Source: Knoellia remsis (GTDB lineage: Bacteria; Actinomycetota; Actinomycetes; Actinomycetales; Dermatophilaceae). Taken from it: a stretch of DNA of 64,000 bases. Made by a program: the position numbers and the translations under genes. The notes under the pieces are model-generated. The model was not told the DNA's origin. It made no database searches and worked only from the letters and a program-made list of their open reading frames with translations. How positions within the stretch are numbered: position 1 is the first letter of the stretch; each line of letters starts with the position of its first letter. Below are positions 7,957-16,931 of this stretch, one piece after another. The stretch is taken from the NCBI RefSeq assembly GCF_003002895.1, contig NZ_PVTI01000016.1, positions 22,315-86,314 of the forward strand. The letters run 5' to 3'.

Positions 7957-9450
7957 ATGGCAACACCCCGCCACGCGCTGGAGCGCCGCACCGTCCTCAA
8001 GGGCGCGGCCGCCGCAGCCGGCACCGCCGCCCTCGCCGGACCGTTCACGGGCCTCGTCGCCGGTCCCGCCGGAGCAGCCCCGGTCGGAGCGCTCGGCAGC
8101 CCGGCCTTCCGCGGCCTCCGGCCGGTCCCGGACCTGCGCGACGGCAAGGTGCGGCTGCACCTGCCCGAGGGCTTCCAGTACCGCTCGTTCCACGACACCG
8201 AGCAGCCGGTCGTCCTCGACGACGGCACGAAGCTGCCCGGCCGGCACGACGGCATGGGCGCATTCGACGGCCCCGGCAGCACCGTCACCCTCATCCGCAA
8301 CCACGAGGTCAACAGCCCGGGTGCGGCGTTCGGGCCGGCCGGCGACCACGTCTACGACCCCATGGCCCGCGGCGGCTGCACGCACATCGACGTCAGCGAG
8401 ACCGGCGAGGTCGCGGCGTCGTGGACGGCGATCAGCGGCACGATGATGAACTGCTCCGGCGGCCAGATGCCGTGGGGCGCGTGGGTGACGTGCGAGGAGA
8501 CCGTCAACGGCCCCGACGTCGGACCCGACTTCACCGGGACCTCGAACGTGCCGCTGACCAAGCCGCACGGCTACATCTTCGAGGTGCCGATCACCGGTCG
8601 CGCGGATGCCGAACCCGTCACTCGCGCAGGGCGATTCGCGCACGAGGCGGTGTCGTTCGACCCGCGTGAGGGGCGGCTCTACCTCACCGAGGACAACTTC
8701 GCGTTCGCGAGCGGGTTCTACCGCTACACGCCGAAGACGAACCCGATGGAGACCGGCCGGCTCGACAACGAGGGCACGCTGCAGATGCTCGCGGTCAAGG
8801 GCCGGCCCAACGCCCACCTCGAGGCGAGCCAGCCCAAGGGAGCGGTGTACTCCGTCGAGTGGGTCGACATCGACGACCCGGACCCGACGTGGGGCTACAC
8901 GCCCGGGCAGACGGCGCCGACGAGCAACGACACTGCGATCGTCTACGTCGGCGACCAGGGCCGGGCGCAGGGTGCGGCGAGCTTCAGCCGGCTCGAGGGG
9001 CAGATCTACGACAACGGAGTCGTGTACTTCACCTCGACCCAGGGCGGCGGCGACGTCTACACGTCACCGGACTCCTCCGGCGGTTGGGGCAACGGCTTCG
9101 GCCAGGTGTGGGCCTACGACACCCGCTCCGAGAAGCTGCGCCTCGTCTACGAGTCTCCGGGGAAGCAGACGTTCGACTTCCCCGACAACATCACGGTGAG
9201 CGAGCGCGGCACCCTCGTCGTCTGCGAGGACAGCAACGAGGACAACTACGTGCGCGGCCTCAACCGGGGCGGCCAGCTGTGGGACATCGCCCTCAACCGG
9301 GCGTACTCCGCCGCCGGTCGGCCGCGGTTCGACGACGAGTTCGCGGGGTCGACGTTCAGCCCGTCGGGGCGGACGCTGTTCGTCAACATCCAGGCGAGTG
9401 CGGGTGTGTCGTTCGCGATCTGGGGTCGGTGGGAGCGCATCGGCGTGTAG
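7957..9450 (+). CDS. PhoX-like secreted phosphatase (DUF839), Tat-exported
   Basis: The 497-residue protein opens with a twin-arginine signal (ERRTVLKGAAAAAGTAAL, cleavage expected after an AGAAP-like site). The mature part has the DUF839/PhoX marks: a conserved GGCTHIDV region, TMMNCSGGQMPWGAWVTCEET, HGYIFEVP, GRFAHEAV and FDFPDNITVSERGTLVVCEDS. PhoX enzymes hydrolyse phosphomonoesters with calcium and iron; the conserved Cys in NCSGG and the acidic CEET fit, but many members have no tested activity. The ATG at 7957 follows a strong AAAGGAG site. The next gene also encodes a Tat-exported phosphoesterase, so the two may serve extracellular phosphate scavenging. Confidence 0.88.
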   Translation: MATPRHALERRTVLKGAAAAAGTAALAGPFTGLVAGPAGAAPVGALGSPAFRGLRPVPDLRDGKVRLHLPEGFQYRSFHDTEQPVVLDDGTKLPGRHDGMGAFDGPGSTVTLIRNHEVNSPGAAFGPAGDHVYDPMARGGCTHIDVSETGEVAASWTAISGTMMNCSGGQMPWGAWVTCEETVNGPDVGPDFTGTSNVPLTKPHGYIFEVPITGRADAEPVTRAGRFAHEAVSFDPREGRLYLTEDNFAFASGFYRYTPKTNPMETGRLDNEGTLQMLAVKGRPNAHLEASQPKGAVYSVEWVDIDDPDPTWGYTPGQTAPTSNDTAIVYVGDQGRAQGAASFSRLEGQIYDNGVVYFTSTQGGGDVYTSPDSSGGWGNGFGQVWAYDTRSEKLRLVYESPGKQTFDFPDNITVSERGTLVVCEDSNEDNYVRGLNRGGQLWDIALNRAYSAAGRPRFDDEFAGSTFSPSGRTLFVNIQASAGVSFAIWGRWERIGV

Positions 9451-9555
9451 CCCGGCGTCTCGATCCCCGCCCGGCTCCGCCCGGCACGGCCCGTTCCGCA
9501 GACGTTCACGTCGGGCTTGCCGGGCGGTTGCCGGCGCCGACCTAGCGTCGTCGGC

Positions 9556-10902
9556 ATGCCTTCGACCCCGTCGTCCGTGTCCCGTCGCGCCCTGATCGGG
9601 GGCGCCGCCGCGTCGACCCTCGCCACCGCGTCGGTCGCCTCCGCCTCGTCCGCGTATGCCGGGTCGTCCCGGTCCGTGCGGTCGTCACGGTCCTCGCGGT
9701 CCTCCCGCCCGCGGGGGAACGTCATCCTCCTCGCGCTGGACGGGTTCGACCGCGAGTACCTCGACGGCCGGGTCGCCTTGCCGCACCTCGAGTCGCTGCT
9801 GCGGCGTGGCTCGCTGTCCCGCAGCACCGGCGTCATGACCTCGATCACGAACCCGTCGTGGACGTCGGTGGCCTGCGGCACCTACCCCGACCGAACCAAG
9901 AACGCGGCCTACTGGTTCGACACCGCGGCCGGTGTGGCACGCGGCCAGTCGCGCGACAGCGCCGTCGAGGGGATCGGGCAGTCGCTGCGCCGGCAGGGCC
10001 GGACGATCGGGTCGTCGCAGTGGTTCATCCTCCAGGGCAAGGGCGTCGACTACGGCGACCCGCAGGGGCTCTACACCCAGCCGGGAGGGCGGATCGACGC
10101 CCGCGTCGACGACGCCATCGCGATGCTCACCGGACAACCGGTCGACAGTGGCGGCACGATCATGACGCTGCCGGAGCCGCCGGACTTCCTTGCGGTCTAC
10201 TCCAGCGACGTCGACGGCGACGGCCACTCGTGGGGTCCGAGCGACCCGCGTCTGCTCGACACGCTGCGTGAGACGGACGCCGCCATCGGCAGGCTCATCA
10301 CCGCGGTCAAGGACGCCGACCTCTGGGGTCGGACCACGTGGCTCGTCACCGCCGACCACGGCATGAGCAACTGGCGGATCCCGTTGGGGAGCACGGCGAT
10401 CGAGCGCCTCGCGGCTGCCGGCTTCCGGGCCGAGTACGTCGGGAGTGGTGGTCGTGTGAGCAGCCCGGACACGGACGTCGTCTTCGTCGGTGGAGGAAGC
10501 ATCGCGTCGGTGCACCTGCTCGGGGAGCTCGCGGGCTCCGCGTCGGCGACGGCCCGGGTGGCGGAGGTGTTCGCGGGCATCGAGGGGGTGAGCGGCGTCT
10601 TCACCAAGGACGACCAACGGGCGATGCGGATGGCGCCGCAGTACGGCGAGCTCGTCGTCGAGACCCGTGAGCCGTACGCGCTCTTCGTCACCGTCCCCGC
10701 CGAGGCGTTCGACGGGCGGCACGGGGGTCGGGCCGAACTCGACATCCCGCTCATCCTCTCGGGCCACCGGGTCCGACCCGGCGTCGCGCCACGCTCCCCG
10801 CGACACGTCGACCTCGCCGCGACGATCAGCCACCTCCTCGGCGTCGCCCCGCCGGCCGCCAGCGAGGGCCGAGTCCTGCGCGAGGCCCTCCTCCCCGACT
10901 GA
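9556..10902 (+). CDS. Secreted type I phosphodiesterase/nucleotide pyrophosphatase-like protein
   Basis: The 448-residue protein has a Tat-like signal (SVSRRALIGGAAASTLATAS) and an alkaline-phosphatase-superfamily core: LLALDGFDREY as the first metal site, a nucleophile region at SITNPSWTSVACG, YSSDVDGDGHSWGP as the second metal site, and VTADHGM. This pattern fits the type I phosphodiesterase/NPP family (PF01663), which acts on nucleotides or phospholipid headgroups outside the cell. The linker after the signal is an Arg-Ser repeat. No clear ribosome site precedes the ATG at 9556. The TGA stop forms the first base pairs of a family A hairpin. Confidence 0.85.
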   Translation: MPSTPSSVSRRALIGGAAASTLATASVASASSAYAGSSRSVRSSRSSRSSRPRGNVILLALDGFDREYLDGRVALPHLESLLRRGSLSRSTGVMTSITNPSWTSVACGTYPDRTKNAAYWFDTAAGVARGQSRDSAVEGIGQSLRRQGRTIGSSQWFILQGKGVDYGDPQGLYTQPGGRIDARVDDAIAMLTGQPVDSGGTIMTLPEPPDFLAVYSSDVDGDGHSWGPSDPRLLDTLRETDAAIGRLITAVKDADLWGRTTWLVTADHGMSNWRIPLGSTAIERLAAAGFRAEYVGSGGRVSSPDTDVVFVGGGSIASVHLLGELAGSASATARVAEVFAGIEGVSGVFTKDDQRAMRMAPQYGELVVETREPYALFVTVPAEAFDGRHGGRAELDIPLILSGHRVRPGVAPRSPRHVDLAATISHLLGVAPPAASEGRVLREALLPD

Positions 10903-10943
10903 TTGCGCACAGTTCGCACAGAGGCATGCGAACTGTGCGCAAT
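10902..10943. repeat. Family A palindromic repeat
   Basis: Two perfectly complementary 17-base arms (10902-10918 and 10927-10943) enclose an eight-base loop. The repeat begins at the last base of the phosphodiesterase stop codon, so it may act as that gene's terminator, although no T run follows. Confidence 0.88.
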
Positions 10944-10961
10944 AAGTCGCCCTTCCACCCC

Positions 10962-11067
10962 CGACTTGTTGCTGGTTTCGTTCGCTGGTGGGTGAACGGA
11001 TTCGGCAATCAGTGCGACTTGTTGCTGGTTCCGTTCGGGTGGGGGGAACGGAATCGGCACTCAGTGG
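10962..11067. repeat. Family B repeat, two tandem hairpin units
   Basis: Each unit pairs a left arm like GACTTGTTGCTGGTTCCGTT with a right arm like GAACGGAATCGGCAATCAGT, allowing G-U pairs. The right arm also occurs at 20360 and twice near 31571-31624. With the family A hairpin before it, this fills most of the 328-base gap before the MFS gene. Confidence 0.75.
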
Positions 11068-11134
11068 CGGACGGCAGACGAGAGGCGGTCGGACGGCATA
11101 CGAGACGATCCGGCGCCCGCAAAAAATCCTGAGG

Positions 11135-11159
11135 CGCGCGGACCCCACAGGTCCGCGCG
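11135..11159. promoter_or_regulatory. Perfect hairpin in the MFS gene leader
   Basis: CGCGCGGACC and its exact complement (10 bp) surround the loop CCACA. It sits about 70 bases upstream of the MFS start, just before a TAACGT sequence that could be a -10 box. It could be an operator or a terminator for upstream transcription. Confidence 0.45.
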
Positions 11160-11230
11160 ACCGGCGTAACGTCCCGAGACGGTGCCGGCACCGGAGTCGG
11201 CCGTGACGAACTCGAGGAGGCCCGCACGCC

Positions 11231-12708
11231 ATGTCGACGACCGACGTCGAAGTCGAGAACAAGCCCGTCCGAAGTCTCATCCCCGCCCGCATGCACGACA
11301 TGCCGTGGACGAAGTTCCACTGGATGGTGATCTTCGGGCTCGGGACGGCGTGGATCCTCGACGGTCTCGAGGTGCAGATCGTCGCCGCCGGCGGCTTCGA
11401 GAAGGCGCTCGGGATGAGCACCGCCGAGGTCGGTCTCGCGGGGTCGGTCTATCTCATCGGCGAGGTCGTCGGAGCGCTGTGGTTCGGGCGGCTCACCGAC
11501 ACTCTCGGTCGCAAGAAGCTCTTCACGCTGACCCTCGCGCTGTACCTGATCGCGTCCGGGCTGGCGGCGTTCAGCCCGAACATGTGGGTCTTCCTCGCGC
11601 TGCGTTTCGTCGCCGGTATGGGCATCGGTGGTGAGTACTCCGCGGTGAACTCGGCCGTCGACGAGCTCATCCCCGGCCGGTTCCGCGGCCGCGTCGACCT
11701 CGCGATCAACGGCACCTACTGGTTCGGTGCCGGTCTCGGCGCCTTCGCGAGCCTCTTCTTCCTCGACCCGGACCGGTTCGGCGACAACGTCGGCTGGCGG
11801 CTCGCCTTCCTCCTCGGGCCGGTTCTCGGCCTGGCGATCATCTACCTGCGCCGGCACATCCCGGAGAGCCCGCGCTGGATGGTGACGCACGGGCGGGGCG
11901 AGGAGGCCGAGCGCATCGTCGCCGGCATCGAGGACGAGGTCCGCGCCGCCGGCAAGGCGCTGCCGAAGCTCGACGAGAAGCGCGACGGCATGTGGATCAA
12001 GCCGCGCGAGGGTCTCACGCCCCGCCAGCTCGCGTACGTCTTCTTCCAGATGTACCCGACGCGGACGGTTCTCGGCGCGACCCTGATGATCACGCAGAGC
12101 TTCCTCTACAACGCGATCTTCTTCACGTACTCCCTTGTCCTGCAGAACTTCTACGGAGAGACGCCGGCCAGCGCGGCTGTGTACTTCTTCCCGTTCGCGG
12201 TCGGCAACCTCCTCGGCCCGCTGCTGCTCGGGCCGTTCTTCGACACCATCGGCCGGCGCAAGATGATCGGCGGCTGCTACGCGTTCGCGGCCATCGTCCT
12301 CGCCGTGTCGGCGTTCCTCTTCAACGCCGGGTCGCTGTCCGCGGCGACGCACACCGCGTTCTGGTGCGTGGCCTTCTTCTTCGCCTCGGCCGGTGCGTCC
12401 GCCGGCTACCTCACCGTCTCGGAGATCTTCCCGCTCGAGGCGCGTGGTCAGGCCATCTCGTACTTCTTCGCCACCGCGCAGGTCTTCGGGGCCATCGGCC
12501 CGGTCTTCTACGGCTGGCTCATCGGTGACGGCCAGACCCGCGGGCCGATGTTCTGGGGCTACCTCATCGCCGCGGGGATCATGCTCATCGGCGCGCTGTC
12601 GCGGCGGTCTGGGGCGTCGATGCCGAGAACAAGTCGCTCGAGGAGATCGCGCCCCCGCTGTCGAGCTACGACGAGGACGGCAACGAGACCGTCAAGCTCC
12701 CGGTGTGA
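11231..12708 (+). CDS. MFS metabolite:proton symporter with a frameshift near the 3' end
   Basis: About 456 residues read as a 12-helix major facilitator with GRLTDTLGRKKLFTL after helix 2, RFVAGMGIGGEYSAVNSAV, RRHIPESPRWM, DTIGRRKMIGG and YLTVSEIFPLEARGQAISYFF. After GAL (about 12597) the open frame degenerates into Arg/Ser-rich sequence ending near 12727. The alternative frame from 12598 reads VAAVWGVDAENKSLEEIAPP and ends LPV at the TGA at 12706-12708, a natural ending for the family. One base therefore appears to be missing, either a true mutation or a sequence error. The substrate is unknown. The next gene encodes a universal stress protein 11 bases on. Confidence 0.85.
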
Positions 12709-12719
12709 AGGAGGGCGTG

Positions 12720-13328
12720 ATGAGTGACCAGACCCAGCAGAGCGACCGGACCGAGCAGGTCCAGCAGGCCGAGGCCGCAGACCATGACCCGCGTCCCTAC
12801 ACGGTCGTCGTCGGGGTGAGCGCGACGTCGAAGTCCCCGACGGCCCTCGTCTGGGGTGCGGCCCAGGCCGCCCAGAACAACGGGCGGCTCGTCGCGGTCC
12901 GGTCCTGGCGCCCGTCGACGCCGCCCGCGACGACCTCCGGCGGGGTCGGGACGAGAGTCACCGACAAGCCCAGCACGGAGCGGTCCGAGCAGGCCGCACT
13001 CGAGGCCGACGTCGCCGCCGTCCTCGGTGACGACCACGGCGCCGAGATCCGCGCGGTGCGCGGTGGCAAGCGCAAGGTGCTCCTCGCCGCCGCGGAGGAC
13101 GCCGACCTGCTCGTCGTCGACGCACCTCGAACCTTCACGGGGACACCGCTGTTCGCGCAGCGCATCGTGTATGCCGCGTCGTGCCCTGTCGTCGTCATGC
13201 CGCCTCGCGTCTCGCAGGAACCGCCGACCGTGATCGAGCGGGCGGGGCGCGCGGTCGGTCGCGCGGCGGTGCGTTCAGCGGGGCTGGCCGGGCGTCCCGG
13301 CTACCGCCCCCCGATGGCCCGGGACTGA
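12720..13328 (+). CDS. Universal stress protein (UspA domain)
   Basis: The 202-residue protein has a glutamine-rich acidic start, then a single Usp fold: YTVVVGVSATSKSPTALVWG, a central ALEADVAAVLGD helix, LLVVDAPRTFTGTPLFAQRIVYAASCPVVVMP. The usual ATP-binding GxxGxxxxLLGS pattern is weak (FTGTPLFAQ). It follows the MFS gene closely after a GAAGGAGGG ribosome site and is probably co-transcribed, as stress proteins often are with transporters. The carboxy-terminal tail is arginine-rich and not part of the fold. Confidence 0.85.
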   Translation: MSDQTQQSDRTEQVQQAEAADHDPRPYTVVVGVSATSKSPTALVWGAAQAAQNNGRLVAVRSWRPSTPPATTSGGVGTRVTDKPSTERSEQAALEADVAAVLGDDHGAEIRAVRGGKRKVLLAAAEDADLLVVDAPRTFTGTPLFAQRIVYAASCPVVVMPPRVSQEPPTVIERAGRAVGRAAVRSAGLAGRPGYRPPMARD

Positions 13329-13367
13329 GGTCGGTCGAGGGCCGGGCTGCGTAGGCGAGCGGCCAGG

Positions 13368-14156
13368 TCAGCGACCGCCGGTCGGACGTGAGCGCCCGAT
13401 CTGACCGCGCAGCCGCGTGGACAGGTCCCGAGCCGCGCGTTCAACCGCGGCGACGAGCCGGGCCTCCTCGGCGTCGTCGACCTGTTCGACGCGGAACGTC
13501 ACCGCGACGGACGCGACCGGATGCTCGCTGTGGTCGAGGACGGCCACGGCCACGGACCGAAGTCCGCTGGTCACGAGACCGTCCTCCACGGCATACCCAC
13601 GACCGCGCACGGACTGGAGGAGGCTGCGCAGCTGCGTCGTCGTCGACGGACCGAGCCCGTCGCGCTGCACGAGAGCGTCCGCGTGCGGGAAGAGCGCGCG
13701 CACCTGCCCGGCGGGCAGCGCCGCGAGCATCGCCTGGCCCGTCGCGGTGAGGGTCGCGGGCAGCCGGACGCCGACGTCGGAGACGAGGACCGGGCCCTGG
13801 GGTGCGCGTTGCTCGATGACGTAGAGGACGTCGCGGCCGTGCAGCACGGCGAGATGCGCGTTGTGCCCGGTCGTGTCGACGAGGCGGTCGAGGGTGCTGC
13901 GGGCGATGCGCTGCAGCGGCGCCTGACGCTGGTAGGCCGATCCCAGCTCGTATGCCGCGACGCCCAGTCCGTAGCGGCGCTCACCCTCGAGGTGGGTGAC
14001 GTAGCCGCGGTCGCGGAGGACGGCGAGCAGGTGGTACGTGCTCGAGCGGGGGAGGCCGAGTTCGCGGGCGATGCTCGCAGCGGGCAGGGGCTCGCCGTGG
14101 CGGGCGAGCAGCTCGAGCACGTCGAGGGCGTGAGCGGCGGCGGGGACGGAGGACAT
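13368..14156 (-). CDS. IclR-family transcriptional regulator
   Basis: The 262-residue protein has an amino-terminal winged helix (ALDVLELLARHGEPLPAASI, LPRSSTYHLLAVLRDRGYV) and an IclR effector domain (LVDTTGHNAHLAVLHGRDVLYV, LPATLTATGQAMLAALP, RGRGYAVEDGLVTSGLRSVAV). IclR regulators sense small carbon metabolites. Its target is not evident: the neighbours are a stress protein on the facing strand and an unrelated marR gene, so it may act elsewhere. Confidence 0.93.
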   Translation of the reverse strand: MSSVPAAAHALDVLELLARHGEPLPAASIARELGLPRSSTYHLLAVLRDRGYVTHLEGERRYGLGVAAYELGSAYQRQAPLQRIARSTLDRLVDTTGHNAHLAVLHGRDVLYVIEQRAPQGPVLVSDVGVRLPATLTATGQAMLAALPAGQVRALFPHADALVQRDGLGPSTTTQLRSLLQSVRGRGYAVEDGLVTSGLRSVAVAVLDHSEHPVASVAVTFRVEQVDDAEEARLVAAVERAARDLSTRLRGQIGRSRPTGGR

Positions 14157-14169
14157 GACGGTCGGCCCC

Positions 14170-14553
14170 TCAGTCCTCGGCGACGAGGCGCCGGAGGATG
14201 CGGGTCAGCGCGGCCCGATCGCGGTCGCTGAGCCCGGCGAAGTAGGCCTCCTGGTCGGCCCGGCGCTCGCGGTCGAGGTCGGTGAGGAGGGAGCGGCCCT
14301 GCGCGGTGAGCCGGACGCGAGTGGCGCGGCGGTCCTCGGGGTCGGGCTCGCGCGTCACGAGCTCGCGCGACTCGAGGGAGTCGACGACGTCGGTCACCGA
14401 GCGCGGCGCGATGCGCAGGTGCTGGGCGACGACACCGAGGCGGGTCGGCTCGTGGGTGCCGATGACGCGCAGGGCCCGGGACTCGTGCGGGGTGATTCCC
14501 CACGGCTCGAGCATCGCGGCGGAACGACGCCGCAGGGTTCGTGCGACCTCCAT
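14170..14553 (-). CDS. MarR-family transcriptional repressor
   Basis: The 127-residue protein has the MarR winged helix: EPWGITPHESRALRVIGTHE, GVVAQHLRIAPRSVTDVVDSLESRELV, and the wing REPDPEDRRATRVRLTAQG. The ATG at 14553 has a GGGGGAG ribosome site eight bases upstream. The gene is divergent from an ABC multidrug exporter, and a strong palindrome lies just before the exporter start. It should repress the exporter and be relieved by a toxic ligand. Confidence 0.92.
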   Translation of the reverse strand: MEVARTLRRRSAAMLEPWGITPHESRALRVIGTHEPTRLGVVAQHLRIAPRSVTDVVDSLESRELVTREPDPEDRRATRVRLTAQGRSLLTDLDRERRADQEAYFAGLSDRDRAALTRILRRLVAED

Positions 14554-14609
14554 GACGAGCTCCCCCGGCGCAGCCTCGGGTCCGGCCGTGCCCCGACCGT
14601 CCGGACCCA

Positions 14610-14675
14610 GCGACTTATTGCGCACAGTTCGCCTGCTCGCTGGCGCTCGCACGCGAACTGTGCGCAATAAGTCGC
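14610..14675. repeat. Family A palindromic repeat, perfect 23-bp arms
   Basis: Arms at 14610-14632 and 14653-14675 are exactly complementary over 23 bases with a 20-base loop. The repeat sits between two divergent genes, so it is not at the 3' end of either one. Confidence 0.92.
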
Positions 14676-14813
14676 ACGACGGGGGCGCGGTGAGGTGGGG
14701 CTGGACGGTGCGCGGACGGCATACGGCGCATCGGCGGGCAGGTGGGCACACGGGAACTCGTCGGCGGGGAGGTGGGCACCTGGGAATGCTAGCGCGAAGT
14801 GGTGCGTTGGGCT

Positions 14814-14837
14814 CATTGTGAGGCAACCTCACCAATG
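14814..14837. promoter_or_regulatory. MarR operator candidate before the ABC exporter
   Basis: CATTG-TGAGG-CAA-CCTCA-C-CAATG is a near-perfect two-part palindrome 32 bases upstream of the exporter ATG and in the marR-exporter divergent region. Its size and symmetry fit a MarR dimer. Confidence 0.65.
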
Positions 14838-14868
14838 GCCCGCACATGCACTACAGAAGGGAGAGCCC

Positions 14869-16800
14869 ATGACTGCGACAGTACCTGACGCTCCCCGGGA
14901 CCCCCAGTCCCGCCTGCCCGGTGGTCGAGGCATCGGTGCCGGTCGCGGCGGCGGGGGTCCGATGCAGATCGACCCGGCCGACCGCGCCCAGCTCGACATC
15001 GCGCCCGTGCCCCTGCGGCGGGTGACGGCGCTCTTCCGCGGCTTCGGCCGCCAGATCGGCGTCGTCACCGCGATCATCGCTGCGACGTCCGTCATCTCCA
15101 TGGCCCAGCCGTTCCTCGTGCGCGAGGTCGTCGACGTCGCCATCCCGCAGCAGGACGTGCGCCTGCTCCTCCTTGCCGGCGGCGCGATGGTCGCCGTCGC
15201 CGCCGCGACCCAGGTGCTCGGCGTGATCCAGACCTGGATGTCGACCGGGGTCGGCCAGCGGGTCATGCACCGGCTGCGCACCGACCTTTTCACGCACCTG
15301 CAGCGCCAGTCGCTCGGCTTCTTCACCCGCACCCGCGCGGGCGAGGTCCAGTCGCGACTGACGAACGACATCAACGCGATGCAGGGCGTCGTCACGACGA
15401 CCGCGACGTCGATCGCGTCGAACCTCACGACCGCCGTCGCCACCGCCGTCGCGATGGTCGCCCTGTCGTGGCGGCTCTCGCTGCTCTCGCTCCTCGTCAT
15501 CCCGCCGGCCGTGTGGCTGACCCGACGCGTCGCGCTCATCCGCCGCGAGGTCACCGCCCGTCAGCAGTCCCGCCGCGCCGACCTCAACGTCCAGATCGAG
15601 GAGGGCCTGTCCGTCTCCGGCGTGCGCCTCTCCAAGACCCTCGGCGCCGGTCGCCGGCACGCCGAACGGTTCGCCGCCACGTCGAGCGACCTCGTCGACC
15701 TCGAGCTGCGCTCACAGCTCGCCGGTCGCTGGCGGATGGCCACGATGCAGGTCGTCTTCGCGGCCATCCCCGCGCTCATCTACCTCATCGCCGGGCTGCC
15801 GGCGACGTCCGGCGGAATGACGATCGGGACGCTCATCGCCTTCACCGGGCTGCAGGCGTCGATCTTCCGCCCGCTCATGGGGCTGCTCAACGTCGGTGCC
15901 CAGTGGGTGTCCTCGATGGCCCTGTTCTCAAGGGTTTTCGAGTACCTCGACCTCATCCCCGACGTCGCCGCACCGGCCGCGCCGGTCGCCCTCGACCCCG
16001 CGCGGGTGCGCGGCGAGGTGCGCTTCGAGGACGTGACGTTCGCGTATGCCGGTGAGTCGGCTCCCGCTGTCGCCGCCGTGTCCGCGGTGGTCCCGGCCGG
16101 TGGCTCGCTCGCGCTCGTCGGGCACACCGGGTCGGGCAAGTCGACGCTCGCCTCACTCGTCGCGCGCCTCCACGACCCCACGTCGGGGCGGGTGCTCATC
16201 GACGGTGTCGACGTGCGTGACCTCGACCCCGAGGCGCTCGCGCAGGTCGTCGGGGTCGTGTCGCAGGAGACCTACCTCGTGCACGCGTCGATCCGCGAGA
16301 ACCTCCTCCTCGCCGCGCCAGACGCCGCGGAGGTCGACCTGTGGCGAGCCCTCGCGGCGGCGCAGGTCGCCGACCTCGTGGCCTCCCTCCCCGACGGGCT
16401 CGACACCGTCGTGGGGGCGCGCGGTCACCGGTTCTCCGGCGGTGAGCAGCAGCGTCTCGCGATCGCCCGGACGATCCTGCGCGACCCGCGGGTGCTCGTG
16501 CTCGACGAGGCCACGAGCGCTCTCGACAACGACACCGAGCGGGCCGTGCAGCACGCCCTCGACGAGCTCGTGAAGGGTCGCACGACGATCACCATCGCGC
16601 ACCGGCTCTCGACCGTGCGGGACGCCGACGAGATCGCCGTCCTCGACCACGGCCGGATCGTCGAGCGGGGTACGCACGACGAGCTCGTCGGCCTGGGTGG
16701 CACCTACGCCGCCCTCGCCGGAGCCGGCCCGGCACGCGAGCCCGAAGGCGAGCGCGGGTCCCACGGTCCGCGTGGGCCGGCATACGACGCCGTCGCCTGA
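14869..16800 (+). CDS. ABC multidrug exporter, fused membrane and ATPase domains
   Basis: The 643-residue half-transporter has a six-helix type I exporter domain (about residues 60-340) and an ATPase domain with Walker A GHTGSGKS, Q-loop VVSQETYL, signature FSGGEQQRLAIARTIL, Walker B VLVLDEATS and H-loop IAHRLSTV. It should dimerise and export lipophilic compounds. The ATG at 14869 follows AGAAGGGAG. A MarR gene is divergent and a MarR-like palindrome precedes the start. A GTATGCCG copy encodes AYAG before the ATPase domain, and the complement motif sits at the extreme 3' end. Confidence 0.94.
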   Translation: MTATVPDAPRDPQSRLPGGRGIGAGRGGGGPMQIDPADRAQLDIAPVPLRRVTALFRGFGRQIGVVTAIIAATSVISMAQPFLVREVVDVAIPQQDVRLLLLAGGAMVAVAAATQVLGVIQTWMSTGVGQRVMHRLRTDLFTHLQRQSLGFFTRTRAGEVQSRLTNDINAMQGVVTTTATSIASNLTTAVATAVAMVALSWRLSLLSLLVIPPAVWLTRRVALIRREVTARQQSRRADLNVQIEEGLSVSGVRLSKTLGAGRRHAERFAATSSDLVDLELRSQLAGRWRMATMQVVFAAIPALIYLIAGLPATSGGMTIGTLIAFTGLQASIFRPLMGLLNVGAQWVSSMALFSRVFEYLDLIPDVAAPAAPVALDPARVRGEVRFEDVTFAYAGESAPAVAAVSAVVPAGGSLALVGHTGSGKSTLASLVARLHDPTSGRVLIDGVDVRDLDPEALAQVVGVVSQETYLVHASIRENLLLAAPDAAEVDLWRALAAAQVADLVASLPDGLDTVVGARGHRFSGGEQQRLAIARTILRDPRVLVLDEATSALDNDTERAVQHALDELVKGRTTITIAHRLSTVRDADEIAVLDHGRIVERGTHDELVGLGGTYAALAGAGPAREPEGERGSHGPRGPAYDAVA

Positions 16801-16810
16801 CGCCCCGCGT

Positions 16811-16930
16811 CCCGAAGTCACCCAATTGGACGCTTGGGGACGCGCTGGCTGTCCCGACGTCACCCAATTGGACGCTCGGGGACGCGCTGGCTGTCCCGAA
16901 GTCACCCAATTGGACGCGTCGGGACGCGCG
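16811..16930. repeat. Family C tandem array, 42-bp unit, 2.8 copies
   Basis: Units start at 16811, 16853 and 16895 and share the core GTCACCCAATTGGACGC. The array lies between the convergent exporter and MMPL genes. The same core with the same 42-bp spacing occurs inside a transporter gene at 38807, and a reversed pair lies at 40306. Confidence 0.85.
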
Positions 16931-16931
16931 G

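Noticed and set aside
8045..8817. Minus-strand open frame across the first half of the PhoX-like gene
   Set aside because: Composition typical of an antisense shadow; the plus strand has a Tat signal and conserved PhoX motifs.
16811..16930. Short regularly spaced repeats that could suggest a CRISPR array
   Set aside because: The whole 42-bp unit is repeated, including the part that would be the spacer, and no cas genes are nearby. It is a tandem repeat.
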